The translations under genes were made by a program, and so were the position numbers. Positions 17,231-25,146 of a DNA stretch of 44,700 nt are shown piece by piece. The notes below the pieces were generated by a model. The model was not told the origin of the DNA. It searched no databases and saw nothing but the letters and a program-made list of their open reading frames with translations. The stretch lies in assembly GCA_002082305.1 (NCBI GenBank), contig LSNO01000060.1, forward strand, positions 1 through 44,700, given 5' to 3'. Position 1 is the stretch's first letter. Every line of letters starts with the position of its first letter. Origin of the DNA: SAR324 cluster bacterium SAR324-CTD7B. GTDB taxonomy: Bacteria > SAR324 > NAC60-12.

Positions 17231-18334
17231 CTAATTTTCTGCTTCTGATGCAATAAACTCCTGTACCACAGGAACAAGTCGCTCCATCCCTTCTTCCATA
17301 GGACAGACAACCGGTAAGCCCAAACGCTCTTCCAGTTTTTGCTGTTCTGACTCCAGTTCTTTTTTAGTGAGTTCGTAACTGTTCAGTGTTATAGCCAAAG
17401 TTTGAGAACCATATAAACGAATCAGTTCCAATTCTTCCTCAATCGGCGGCATCGGCCAAAGTTTTCGATCATCATCAGTCAGGTAATATTTCTGCTTTGG
17501 CGCATATTGTAAAATCACACCTTTGGCCAGTGCACTGCAAAGATATTCTGAACCGCATGGTCCGGAAGGATTGCGTAAAGAAGACTGACCTTCAAGCAGC
17601 ATCAAGTCAGGATTTTCCTCCTGATCACAACGAAAAATTGCCTCTTCCAGTTCTCCGCTGACAAAATCATTGAGGGTTGAATCAAGAATAAATCCATAGC
17701 GTCCACCTTGCAGTTTCCCGGTCTGCCCGGTGTAAATCATTTCGGTGCGAATGCCCTGCTTACGACAGGCATCTCTGAGCCAAAGACTGGAAGTGCGCTT
17801 ACCCAAGGCACAGTCCATTCCAAACATGGCAATTCTTGGAGCACGGACATTCAGGATATTTCCTGTCCAAAATGCGTGATCCTTTGCACTTTTGGGTTTT
17901 CGAATATCAAGCAATTTGGCCTGATTTTTCTCAGCTCTTTGTACTAATTCAGGATCATCGCTCAGATAGTGGTGCAGACCGTTTACAACATGCATACCAC
18001 TGGACAGTGCTTCCAGTAACTCTATACGAAGTCCCTCGGGGATTACCCCGCCTTGAGTTGCAATCCCAATAATTGCGTATACACCACGTCCGCTTTCTTC
18101 CAAAGCCAGTTTGTTTCTTGAACTTCTGGCTCTTAAAAATTCATTAATGGTTGCATGAATTGGGATGTCTAGCACCTGACCGTCAACGAGTTTTCCTGCA
18201 TCCTGTCCGGCAAAGTTTTGATCGATGACTGCAAGAATTTCATATTGTTCTGAATTACGAATCAGACCAAATGCAGTCTTTGCGTTATGAGAATCAAACA
18301 ATCCACTGGTGAGAATAATTGCTTCTTCTTTCAA
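17231..18334 (-). CDS. DUF1611 family P-loop protein (DgcN-like)
   Basis: The 367-residue protein has a Rossmann-like N-terminal domain (IILTSGLFDSHNAKTAFGLIR; YAIIGIATQGGVIPEGLR) and a P-loop NTPase-like C-terminal half with GMDCALGKRTSSLWL, GQTGKLQGGRYGFILDS and LEGQSSLRNPSGPCGSEYL. This is the DUF1611 arrangement. Some members, DgcN, have been linked to D-amino-acid (D-glutamate) catabolism, usually beside DgcA; no such partner is here, so I do not transfer the function. The start is a TTG at 18334, with no clear Shine-Dalgarno. It stands alone on the minus strand, 209 bp downstream of rimI, with a dispersed-repeat-like element in between. Confidence 0.85.
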   Translation of the reverse strand: MKEEAIILTSGLFDSHNAKTAFGLIRNSEQYEILAVIDQNFAGQDAGKLVDGQVLDIPIHATINEFLRARSSRNKLALEESGRGVYAIIGIATQGGVIPEGLRIELLEALSSGMHVVNGLHHYLSDDPELVQRAEKNQAKLLDIRKPKSAKDHAFWTGNILNVRAPRIAMFGMDCALGKRTSSLWLRDACRKQGIRTEMIYTGQTGKLQGGRYGFILDSTLNDFVSGELEEAIFRCDQEENPDLMLLEGQSSLRNPSGPCGSEYLCSALAKGVILQYAPKQKYYLTDDDRKLWPMPPIEEELELIRLYGSQTLAITLNSYELTKKELESEQQKLEERLGLPVVCPMEEGMERLVPVVQEFIASEAEN

Positions 18335-18446
18335 GGGAAATCTTTTTAAATAAGAGTTATGATGGTTTCGTTATAAGTCTTAAATCCACAATTTGTCGTT
18401 TCAACCGTAGGGATAAAACTCAATGATATTAGCGTAGTAGCATATG

Positions 18447-18478
18447 CAAGATTTCTCACTTCGCTCAAAATGACAAGG
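18447..18478. repeat. Dispersed (REP-like) repeat candidate
   Basis: The 32-bp stretch contains ATTTCTCACTTCGCTC followed by AAAATGACAAGG. Very similar words (TTCTCACTTCG-CTC-AAATGAC) recur in intergenic DNA of many unrelated bacteria as dispersed, partly palindromic elements. It lies in the 209-bp gap between rimI and the DUF1611 gene. It is single-copy in this window. Confidence 0.45.
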
Positions 18479-18543
18479 ATTTAGAACTTATTACAGGTTC
18501 ATCAGTTATAGTTATTTGATTATAGTATTATCGGACACTCCGT

Positions 18544-19035
18544 TTATTGCGCGGCCTGTTTGTCATCATACTTCAAGATTTTTTTTAGTAAAAGTGCATC
18601 TCCCAAAGGATTTATAAAATAATTTTTTCGGATGCCTGTTTCTTGATAACCTTGTTTGTAATACAATGCAGTTGCAGCTTTGTTTGCAGAATTGACTTCG
18701 AGCCAGAGTGATTCCAGATTAGCTGATTTCGCTACTATTTCCAACTGCTCTAACATAAATTGAGCCAACCCTTGTTTCCTCCAATCCGGCAGAACTGCTA
18801 ATCTGAGGATTTGCAGTTCCGGAGGTACTGACTGGAAAGACAGCATTCCTACTTGAGCTGCAGTTGGAACTTGCAGCAGCCAATTTGAGAAAGTAGGCTG
18901 CTCCTGCATTTCCCGATAATCTTGTTCACTCCATGCAGCACTGAAGCAGAGGGAGTCCATTTTCATCATTTCTTTTGGCGAAGGCTGCAAACAAAAACTG
19001 ATGCCCTGGACATGATGAGCTGAAGACGGAATCAT
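18544..19035 (-). CDS. RimI-like GNAT N-acetyltransferase
   Basis: This is a GNAT-fold acetyltransferase close to RimI, which acetylates the N-terminal alanine of ribosomal protein bS18. The approximately 163-residue protein has the acetyl-CoA binding motif LAVLPDWRKQGLAQFML (motif A: R/Q-x-x-G-x-A variant), then LESLWLEVNSANKAATALYYKQGYQETGIRKNYF, which closely follows RimI's LEVRxSN-xAxxLYxxxGF-xxxGxRxxYY. The EDAL motif at the C-terminus reads GDALLLKKIL. Start taken at ATG 19035, with GTG one codon earlier. It is divergent from rpsB. Being next to ribosomal genes is consistent with but does not prove the RimI role. Confidence 0.82.
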   Translation of the reverse strand: MIPSSAHHVQGISFCLQPSPKEMMKMDSLCFSAAWSEQDYREMQEQPTFSNWLLQVPTAAQVGMLSFQSVPPELQILRLAVLPDWRKQGLAQFMLEQLEIVAKSANLESLWLEVNSANKAATALYYKQGYQETGIRKNYFINPLGDALLLKKILKYDDKQAAQ

Positions 19036-19066
19036 CACTTCTTCTACTATTTTCTTGAAAAATAAC

Positions 19067-19095
19067 TTGTAAACTACCAGATGATTAGCTATAAA
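19067..19095 (+). promoter_or_regulatory. Probable promoter of the rpsB operon
   Basis: TTGTAA (19067-19072) and TATAAA (19090-19095) are separated by exactly 17 bp. Transcription would start near 19102 and leave a leader of about 145 nt before the rpsB ATG at 19248, long enough to carry autoregulatory S2-binding structure, although I cannot identify one. The rpsB Shine-Dalgarno AAGGAG lies just before the ATG. Confidence 0.55.
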
Positions 19096-19247
19096 TATAG
19101 GTTTAATTTAGAATTTTATTAAAGAGAAGAGGAATCTGTCTGTCAGGGGATGAGGACAACAGAGCCGATTCTTTATGATTCACTTCAGAGCCAGTTCGTC
19201 CGATTACATCCCGCGGACATTTAACCAAGCCATCATAAGGAGATTTT

Positions 19248-20396
19248 ATGGCTGTCATTTCAATGAAGCAATTTTTAGCAGCTGGAGTCCACTTCGGGCA
19301 CCAGACAAAACGTTGGCATCCCAACATGGCGCCGTACATCTACGGCATAAAAAACGGTGTTCACGTCATCGATCTGCGTCAGACACTGACCAAGCTCAAA
19401 GAAGCTTACGAATACGTTAAAGCCTCTGCAGAAGAAGGACGGGTACCACTATTTGTCGGCACAAAAATCCAAATACAACGTATCGTTAAAGAAGAAGCCG
19501 ACCGGTGTGGGTGCCCCTACATCAATTTTCGCTGGCTGGGAGGTTTGTTAACAAACTTTGGTACTGTAAAGCAGTCAATCGCACGAATGAAAACCTTTGA
19601 AGAAGTTGCTGGAGAAGACGGCAGTTACGAGGGTGTGATCAAAAAAGAAGCTCTGATGATGGAGCGAAAACGCGTGAAGTTAGAGCGTTCACTCGGCGGA
19701 GTACGGAATATGAAAAGTGTACCATCGATGCTTTTCATTACAGATTGTCATAAAGAACAGCTTGCATTGAAAGAGGCACAAAAGTTGGGAATACCAGTTG
19801 TTGGTATTGCTGATACAAATTGTGATCCTACCGGTATAGACTTCGTTATTCCTGGGAATGACGATTCCCCACGTGCAGTTGCCCTTTATGCAAACGTAAT
19901 TGCTACTGCAGTCATGGAAGGTCTTGCTGCTCGAAAACAAACTAGAATAGAATCGATTACTGAAGAAAAAGCTGCTGCTAAAAAAGCAAAACCTGCAGCG
20001 AAAGCAAAGGAGAAAGAAACTGATGTTGTTTCTGAGGCAAAAGCTGAAGAAGAGAAAAAACCTGAAGCAAAAGCAAAGGAGAAAAAAGCTGAAGAAACTC
20101 CTGCCAAAATAAAAGAGGAGAAGACCGAAGCTGCTCCGGGACCAAAGTCTGCTGAAACAAAAGTGGCTGCCGAAAAAGCAAAGCCTGAAGTGAAAGCAAA
20201 GCCTGAAGTGAAAGCAAAGTCTGAAGCGAAAGCAAAGGAGAAAAAAGCTGAGGTTGTTACCGAAGCCAAATCTGCAGTGGAAAAAACACCAGCTAAAAAA
20301 ACTGCTGCTACTGCAAAAAAAGCCGAAACTGCTTCCGGGAAAAAAGTTCCCGCAGCAAAAGCGACTAAGGCTAAAAAATTGGAAACAAAAAAATAA
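19248..20396 (+). CDS. rpsB: 30S ribosomal protein uS2 with a long Lys/Ala/Glu-rich C-terminal extension
   Basis: uS2 is a small-subunit protein needed for bS1 binding. The first 230 residues are a normal S2: MKQFLAAGVHFGHQTKRWHPNMAPY, LFVGTKIQIQRIVKEEA, NFRWLGGLLTNF, and GIADTNCDP with VIPGNDDSPRA. The family usually ends near residue 235-260; here about 150 more residues (231-382) follow, made of alternating Lys/Ala/Glu/Pro with units such as KPEVKA repeated (nt 20181-20234). This part is presumably disordered, with both positive and negative charge. Its function is unknown. An AAGGAG Shine-Dalgarno precedes the ATG. The gene leads rpsB-tsf-pyrH-frr, the standard order. Confidence 0.97.
   Translation: MAVISMKQFLAAGVHFGHQTKRWHPNMAPYIYGIKNGVHVIDLRQTLTKLKEAYEYVKASAEEGRVPLFVGTKIQIQRIVKEEADRCGCPYINFRWLGGLLTNFGTVKQSIARMKTFEEVAGEDGSYEGVIKKEALMMERKRVKLERSLGGVRNMKSVPSMLFITDCHKEQLALKEAQKLGIPVVGIADTNCDPTGIDFVIPGNDDSPRAVALYANVIATAVMEGLAARKQTRIESITEEKAAAKKAKPAAKAKEKETDVVSEAKAEEEKKPEAKAKEKKAEETPAKIKEEKTEAAPGPKSAETKVAAEKAKPEVKAKPEVKAKSEAKAKEKKAEVVTEAKSAVEKTPAKKTAATAKKAETASGKKVPAAKATKAKKLETKK
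20181..20234 (+). repeat. 18-bp tandem repeat within rpsB
   Basis: The unit AAGCCTGAAGTGAAAGCA occurs at 20181-20198 and 20199-20216, with a diverged third copy at 20217-20234. It encodes KPEVKA repeats in the uS2 tail. Confidence 0.8.
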
Positions 20397-20416
20397 ACAG
20401 TACCTACCAGATAATC

Positions 20417-20447
20417 TTTCCGGATTTACAACTTGTAAGTCCGGAAA
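20417..20447 (+). terminator. Strong hairpin between rpsB and tsf (inverted TCCGGA pair)
   Basis: The arms 20417-20431 and 20433-20447 are complementary over 15 positions with one G-U pair; the realistic fold is a 12-bp stem with a 7-nt loop. Each arm carries TTTCCGGA/TCCGGAAA. No T-run follows, so it is more likely an mRNA stabiliser, processing site or partial attenuator than a full terminator; tsf must still be transcribed. E. coli also has an attenuating structure at this point. Confidence 0.6.
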
Positions 20448-20486
20448 CCACATAAAAACTTAATAAGCATTGGAAGTATAAACAAG

Positions 20487-21341
20487 ATGGCAGCGATTAC
20501 AGCAGCAGCAGTAAAAGAGTTACGGGAAATCACCGGAGTTGCAATGATGGATTGCAAGAAGGCCCTCGTTGAAGCAGACGGAGATCTGGAAGCAGCACAA
20601 GATTATCTGCGGAAAAAAGGACAGGCAAAAGCCCTGAAAAAATCTTCACGGGAAACCAGTGAAGGTGCGGTAAGCTTTACAGTCAGTACAGATGGGAAAC
20701 GTGCCGGTTTGGTAAAAGTTGCCTGCGAAACTGATTTTGTAGCACGTAACGACATATTTCAGGATTTTATCAGCAAACTTGCAAATCAAGTGTCTGAGCA
20801 AGGCGGGGAAAATGTTTTACAACAGACATTAGTCGAAGGTGAAGGCAGTGTTGAAAGTTTGTTGACAGAAAAAATTGCTGAATTAGGTGAGAACATGCAG
20901 ATTCTTGACTGCAGAAAAATGGAAATAAGTAATGGTGTTCATGGAGGATATATCCACAGCAATGGCAAGATCGGAGTTGCGGTACCACTGGAAACGGACA
21001 AACCTTGTGACGATGAACGCCTGAAGACATTGGCCCGTGACATTGCCATGCACATTGCAGCATTTCCTGCAGAAGCAGTAAATGCTGATCAGGTTTCAAA
21101 AGAGGTGCTTGAAAAAGAAAAAGAGGTTTTTACGGCCCAGGCACGAGAATCCGGAAAACCTGAAAATATCATTGAAAAAATGATTGAAGGACGGTTAAAA
21201 AAATTCCTCAAAGAAATTTGTGTTGAAAGTCAACCTTTTGTCAAAGATCCGCAACTTTCTGTGAGTCAATTGGTTGAAAATACTGCAAAGGAACTTGGAG
21301 TTAAAATTAACTTCAACAGCTTTGCTAAATTCCAGTTCTAG
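20487..21341 (+). CDS. tsf: Translation elongation factor Ts
   Basis: EF-Ts is the guanine nucleotide exchange factor for EF-Tu. The 284-residue protein shows the N-terminal UBA-like domain with VKELREITGVAMMDCKKAL, the conserved ETDFVARND that inserts into the EF-Tu nucleotide site, and the dimerisation/core domain with DIAMHIAAFPAEAVN. Its usual length is 280-300. It follows rpsB by 90 bp, the gap holding a strong hairpin, and precedes pyrH by 9 bp. Confidence 0.98.
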   Translation: MAAITAAAVKELREITGVAMMDCKKALVEADGDLEAAQDYLRKKGQAKALKKSSRETSEGAVSFTVSTDGKRAGLVKVACETDFVARNDIFQDFISKLANQVSEQGGENVLQQTLVEGEGSVESLLTEKIAELGENMQILDCRKMEISNGVHGGYIHSNGKIGVAVPLETDKPCDDERLKTLARDIAMHIAAFPAEAVNADQVSKEVLEKEKEVFTAQARESGKPENIIEKMIEGRLKKFLKEICVESQPFVKDPQLSVSQLVENTAKELGVKINFNSFAKFQF

Positions 21342-21350
21342 ACTACCTGT

Positions 21351-22073
21351 ATGAGTCCTAAATACAAACGTATTCTACTTAAACTGAGCGGAGAAACTCT
21401 GGGTGGGAAACGCGGTACCGGGTTTGATTATGATACTATTAGGGCACTGGCTGAAAGTGTAATCTCCATTCACAACCTTGGTGTAGAAGTTGGGATTGTG
21501 ATTGGGGGAGGAAACATTTTTCGTGGATCCAAATCTGCTGAAGGTAATGTTGGCCGAGTTGCCGGAGATCATATGGGAATGCTGGCTACAGTGATCAACA
21601 GTATCTGCCTGCAGGAAATGCTGGAACAGCGAGGTATTTTAACTCGCGTCTTATCAGCCATTGAGCTGAACGCAATTGCGGAACCTTACATCAAACGCAG
21701 AGCTGACCGGCATTTGGAAAAAAAACGAGTAGTGATTTTTGCCGCCGGAACGGGAAATCCATTTTTTACTACAGATACAGCTGCAGTATTACGTGCTTCT
21801 GAGGTGGGTGCCGAAATTGTCATAAAAGCAACAAAAATTGATGGAGTTTATGACAAAGATCCCAAGCTCCACTCTGATGCGGTTCGTTACGATGTGTTAA
21901 ATTACGACGAAGTTCTCAAAAAACATCTGAAAGTGATGGACGCAACGGCCATTGCTTTTTGCAGAGATAATCAACTCCCCATTTTGGTCCTGGACTACCA
22001 GGAACCTGACGCAATCCTCAGGGCTGTTTGTGGAGAAACCGTTGGAACACTGATCAAGCAAAGAGGCTCATGA
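21351..22073 (+). CDS. pyrH: UMP kinase
   Basis: PyrH phosphorylates UMP to UDP with ATP and is the bacterial hexameric enzyme of the amino acid kinase fold. The 240-residue protein begins YKRILLKLSGETLGG and has VGIVIGGGNIFRG, RVAGDHMGMLATVINS, AAGTGNPFFTTDTAAVLRA and KIDGVYDKDP, all family hallmarks. The stop TGA overlaps the frr ATG as ATGA, suggesting translational coupling. The position between tsf and frr is standard. Confidence 0.98.
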   Translation: MSPKYKRILLKLSGETLGGKRGTGFDYDTIRALAESVISIHNLGVEVGIVIGGGNIFRGSKSAEGNVGRVAGDHMGMLATVINSICLQEMLEQRGILTRVLSAIELNAIAEPYIKRRADRHLEKKRVVIFAAGTGNPFFTTDTAAVLRASEVGAEIVIKATKIDGVYDKDPKLHSDAVRYDVLNYDEVLKKHLKVMDATAIAFCRDNQLPILVLDYQEPDAILRAVCGETVGTLIKQRGS

Positions 22074-22639
22074 CTATGGAAAACACACAGGAAGTTGAAG
22101 AAATGGTTGATCATAAGATGGATATTACCATTGAGAGTCTTAAAGTGGATCTCAGCGGTATTCATGCAGGACGTGTTTCACCTGCAATGTTAGATGCAGT
22201 CAAGGTTGAATATTACGGAAATCCAACTCCTGTTAATCAGGTGGCAAACATATCTACTCCTGAACCACAGATGTTGACAATCAGTCCCTGGGAAAAAACT
22301 ATGATCAAAGAAATTGAGCGTAGTTTGCAGGCCGCAAACCTTGGTTTCAGTATCTCCAATGATGGAAATATCATTCGTGCGGTTACTCCACCTTTCACTG
22401 AAGAGAGACGAAAGGATTACGTAAAACAGATCAAAAAAATTGGAGAGGACTCGAAAATTGCAGTACGCATTGTTCGCAGAGAAGGGAATGACAACTTGAA
22501 ACAAATGGAAAAGGATAAGCTCATTTCACAGGACGAAGAAAAAGTGGCGCAGGATCACGTCCAGAAAGTTACAGATAAGCATACTAACATGGTAGATGAG
22601 TTAGTCACTGCAAAGGAAAAAGAACTTATGACATTTTAG
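22070..22639 (+). CDS. frr: Ribosome recycling factor
   Basis: RRF splits post-termination ribosomes together with EF-G. The start at 22070 (MTMENTQ...) overlaps the pyrH stop; an alternative ATG lies at 22076. AGAGG upstream serves as Shine-Dalgarno. The 189-residue length matches the family's about 185. Conserved parts are GIHAGRVSPAMLD, VEYYGNPTPVNQVA, NDGNIIRAVTPPFTEERRKDYVKQIKKIGE and the C-terminal VQKVTDKHTNMVDELVTAKEKE. The next gene is mraY, 7 bp away; in most bacteria uppS or cdsA follows frr. Confidence 0.97.
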   Translation: MTMENTQEVEEMVDHKMDITIESLKVDLSGIHAGRVSPAMLDAVKVEYYGNPTPVNQVANISTPEPQMLTISPWEKTMIKEIERSLQAANLGFSISNDGNIIRAVTPPFTEERRKDYVKQIKKIGEDSKIAVRIVRREGNDNLKQMEKDKLISQDEEKVAQDHVQKVTDKHTNMVDELVTAKEKELMTF

Positions 22640-22646
22640 GACTGAA

Positions 22647-23903
22647 ATGCTGGCTGCACTTCTGCATTCAATTTGGCAATATCAGATTTTTAAGTCTGTC
22701 GTTTTTCGCGGTGGTATGGCTTTTTTGACTGCCTATTTTTTAATAGTGTGGGTGATGCCGAGTGTAATCAGGGCTTTCAGGAAACGAGGAATTACTTCTG
22801 ATTTTATCACAACTCCTGCTGATATAAAGCCTTACACGGGAGCACCTCCCATCATGGGCGGCGGCGTTTTGATTATGGGCATTTTGCTTGGAGCATTACT
22901 CTGGTGCAATCTGAATCAATACGTTCTGGCTCTGTTGGTGATCATGCTTTCGTTTGGCATTATCGGAGCAGTTGACGATATAGCAAAAGTCATCAACAAG
23001 CGGCGCGTTGAGTCCGGACATGAAACCAGAAAAGCATTTAGTGAAAAAGCAGATGGAATTAGCGGACGATGGCGACTGACTGCTCAATTTGCTGTTTCAC
23101 TGCTGGTAGTTACCGGTTTATATTTGTTTGTCGATATTGATGGACATTTAGTAGTACCACTCGTACCGCTGAAAACAGCATATCCTTACTTGCCAAAATA
23201 TCTTTTTATTCCATTCATGACCATCATCATCGTTGGTGGAGCAAATGCAGTTAACTTGACAGACGGCATGGACTCTCTGGCAACTGTACCCTTGATGACT
23301 TGTGCCATGTTTGTCGGACTTGTGGCCTACATAGGAGGAGACCCAGAATTTGCGGCAAGGCTGAAGATTCCAAGTCTTTCACATGATATCAAGGAATTAG
23401 CAGTTCTCTCTGCCCTGGTCATTAGTGCAGGTGTTGCTTTTCTAAAATACAATTCTCCGCCAGCATTGATTTACATGGGCGACTTGGGGGCACTTGCATT
23501 GGGCAGCATGGTTTCAGCTATGTTTATTTTTGTAAAAGCAGAATTATTTTTACCGATTGTAGGTGGAGTTTTTGTTTTTTCAGTACTTTCCTCTATCATT
23601 CAACGTACATTTTTCAGGTTCATGGTGTGGCGGAAAGGCAGGCCTATTGCTGAGCGATATCGCTTTTTTTTACGCTCACCATACCATCATCATCTTCAAC
23701 GCCTGTGGACTTATTCTGAAAAGAAACAAGAAGTTGTCTCTGTTTGGATAATGTTGCAGAATAAACTTGGAATAGATCCTGTTCCTGAAGAGAATAAGCT
23801 GTTAAATCCTCAGGAAGTTAACAGCCGCGTTATTTGGCACATGCATCTCAAATCAATTTGGCTGTTTGTATTTACGCTGATTATTTATTTTAAAATCCGC
23901 TGA
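22647..23903 (+). CDS. mraY: Phospho-N-acetylmuramoyl-pentapeptide transferase
   Basis: MraY makes lipid I by transferring phospho-MurNAc-pentapeptide to undecaprenyl phosphate in the inner membrane. About ten spans are visible. Catalytic motifs: GAPPIMGGGVLIMG (usual TPTMGG), VDDIAKV with the paired Asp, NAVNLTDGMDSLA with Asp, YMGDLGALALG and RSPYHHHLQ at the C-terminus. At 418 residues it is longer than the family's about 360; extra sequence follows the DD motif (NKRRVESGHETRKAFSEKAD) and between the HHH motif and the last span (about EENKLLNPQEVNSR). It lies 7 bp after frr rather than within the mur-fts cluster, and 85 bp before fabG. Confidence 0.95.
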   Translation: MLAALLHSIWQYQIFKSVVFRGGMAFLTAYFLIVWVMPSVIRAFRKRGITSDFITTPADIKPYTGAPPIMGGGVLIMGILLGALLWCNLNQYVLALLVIMLSFGIIGAVDDIAKVINKRRVESGHETRKAFSEKADGISGRWRLTAQFAVSLLVVTGLYLFVDIDGHLVVPLVPLKTAYPYLPKYLFIPFMTIIIVGGANAVNLTDGMDSLATVPLMTCAMFVGLVAYIGGDPEFAARLKIPSLSHDIKELAVLSALVISAGVAFLKYNSPPALIYMGDLGALALGSMVSAMFIFVKAELFLPIVGGVFVFSVLSSIIQRTFFRFMVWRKGRPIAERYRFFLRSPYHHHLQRLWTYSEKKQEVVSVWIMLQNKLGIDPVPEENKLLNPQEVNSRVIWHMHLKSIWLFVFTLIIYFKIR

Positions 23904-23988
23904 TGTATCTTTGTCAGAAAGAAAATCTGCAACAATTACATCTGCTCAACAGAAGAGTTTAACTGTCAATAAAACTACAGAAACTGCC

Positions 23989-24723
23989 ATGAATTTTGAA
24001 GGCCAGACTGCACTTATAACTGGAGCTGGAAGGGGTATTGGTAAAACTATTGCCTTAAGATTAGCAGGGTCCGGAGCAGATATCGTGTTGGCGGATATAA
24101 GTCCGGATGTTGCGGAAGTGCGTGGAGAAGTGGAAGCATTGGGCCGTAAATGCATGACTTTTGAGGTAGATGTAACAAATATTGAAACCATTGATGCGAT
24201 GGTTAAAAATATAACCGATGAACTGAGTGGAATTCATATTTTAGTCAACAATGCAGGAATAACGCAGGACAATCTGTTTCTGCGCATGAAATCGGAGCAG
24301 TGGTCAAAAGTAATTGATGTCAATCTCAATGGAGTGTTCAATGTTACCAAAGCAGTGATCCGGCTAATGGTAAAGCAGCGTACTGGGAAAATTATTAATA
24401 TTTCTTCTGTGGTCGGCTTTACTGGAAATCCGGGACAAGTCAATTATAGTTCAACTAAATCTGCTCTGGTTGGTTTTACCAAGTCACTGGCCCGTGAAGT
24501 TGGTGTCCGGGGAATTACAGTCAATGCTGTTGCCCCGGGATTTATAGATACAGCAATGACGCAAGCTCTCAATGAAAGTCAGCAGGAAGTAATCCTGCAG
24601 CAAATTCCTTTGGGCCGGATGGGAGATGCAGAAGATATTGCTAATGCAGTTGCTTTTTTGGCCTCAAAAGAGGCTTCGTACATTACCGGAACTATTCTGC
24701 ATGTGAATGGAGGAATGTACTAA
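23989..24723 (+). CDS. fabG: 3-oxoacyl-ACP reductase
   Basis: FabG reduces 3-oxoacyl-ACP with NADPH in fatty acid elongation. An open frame begins at a TTG (23911), but the family start is the ATG at 23989, giving 244 residues. Motifs: TGAGRGIGKTIA for cofactor, NNAGITQDN, catalytic Ser in INISSVVG, YxxxK as YSSTK, and the C-terminal ITGTILHVNGGMY. It is followed by acpP (98 bp) and fabF, a common trio. The 85 bp upstream has no clear promoter, so it may be co-transcribed with mraY. A GTACTAA-ACA-TTAGTAC hairpin overlaps its stop codon. Confidence 0.97.
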   Translation: MNFEGQTALITGAGRGIGKTIALRLAGSGADIVLADISPDVAEVRGEVEALGRKCMTFEVDVTNIETIDAMVKNITDELSGIHILVNNAGITQDNLFLRMKSEQWSKVIDVNLNGVFNVTKAVIRLMVKQRTGKIINISSVVGFTGNPGQVNYSSTKSALVGFTKSLAREVGVRGITVNAVAPGFIDTAMTQALNESQQEVILQQIPLGRMGDAEDIANAVAFLASKEASYITGTILHVNGGMY

Positions 24724-24733
24724 ACATTAGTAC
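24717..24733 (+). terminator. Small hairpin at the fabG stop, followed by a T-run
   Basis: GTACTAA at 24717-24723 pairs perfectly with TTAGTAC at 24727-24733 around a 3-nt loop. The run of eight T begins about 18 nt later (around 24751), so it is not a classical intrinsic terminator; it may attenuate fabG-acpP read-through. Confidence 0.35.
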
Positions 24734-24821
24734 TTGCAAAAACAGGGTTGATTTTTTTTCATATCTGACAAAAAATAAACCTCGTTTAATTAATTTTTCA
24801 AACCTTTAATCAAAAAATATA

Positions 24822-25058
24822 ATGGAAGAAATACAAGCTAAGGTCATCCAAATCATAAGTGAGCAATTAGGTAAGGATGAATCAGAAATCAAAATGAGTT
24901 CACATTTCATTGAAGATTTAGATGCAGACTCATTGGATACTGTAGAACTGGTGATGGCTCTGGAGGAGGAGTTTGAGGTAGATATTCCTGATGAGGCTGC
25001 AGAAAAAATTAGCACCGTTCAGTCTGCAGTGGATTTCATAGCTGAATCCAAAGCCTGA
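24822..25058 (+). CDS. acpP: Acyl carrier protein
   Basis: ACP carries growing acyl chains on a phosphopantetheine arm. The 78-residue acidic protein has the attachment serine in [10 protein letters not shown] (Ser37) and the helix II sequence [22 protein letters not shown], almost invariant in the family. Length and charge are canonical. It lies 98 bp after fabG and 88 bp before fabF, in the standard order. The upstream gap is AT-rich with an eight-T run and may hold a separate promoter, which would suit the high expression expected of ACP, but I cannot point to one. Confidence 0.98.
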   Translation: MEEIQAKVIQIISEQLGKDESEIKMSSHFIEDLDADSLDTVELVMALEEEFEVDIPDEAAEKISTVQSAVDFIAESKA

Positions 25059-25146
25059 GTAACGATAAAAAACTTTAAATGAAGACGTGGCACAGTTAAC
25101 AAATAATCGTGCTTGTCATCATTTCACGTAATCAATCTGAAAGAGC

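Noticed and set aside
19689-20453. 254-codon minus-strand frame, rich in Phe/Cys/Ser
   Set aside because: Antisense to the rpsB core and its Lys/Ala tail (AAA/GAA codons read backwards as TTT/TTC). No start signal or recognisable domain.
23911-23988. N-terminal extension of fabG from a TTG
   Set aside because: The 26 extra residues have no family counterpart, while the ATG at 23989 gives the normal FabG length.
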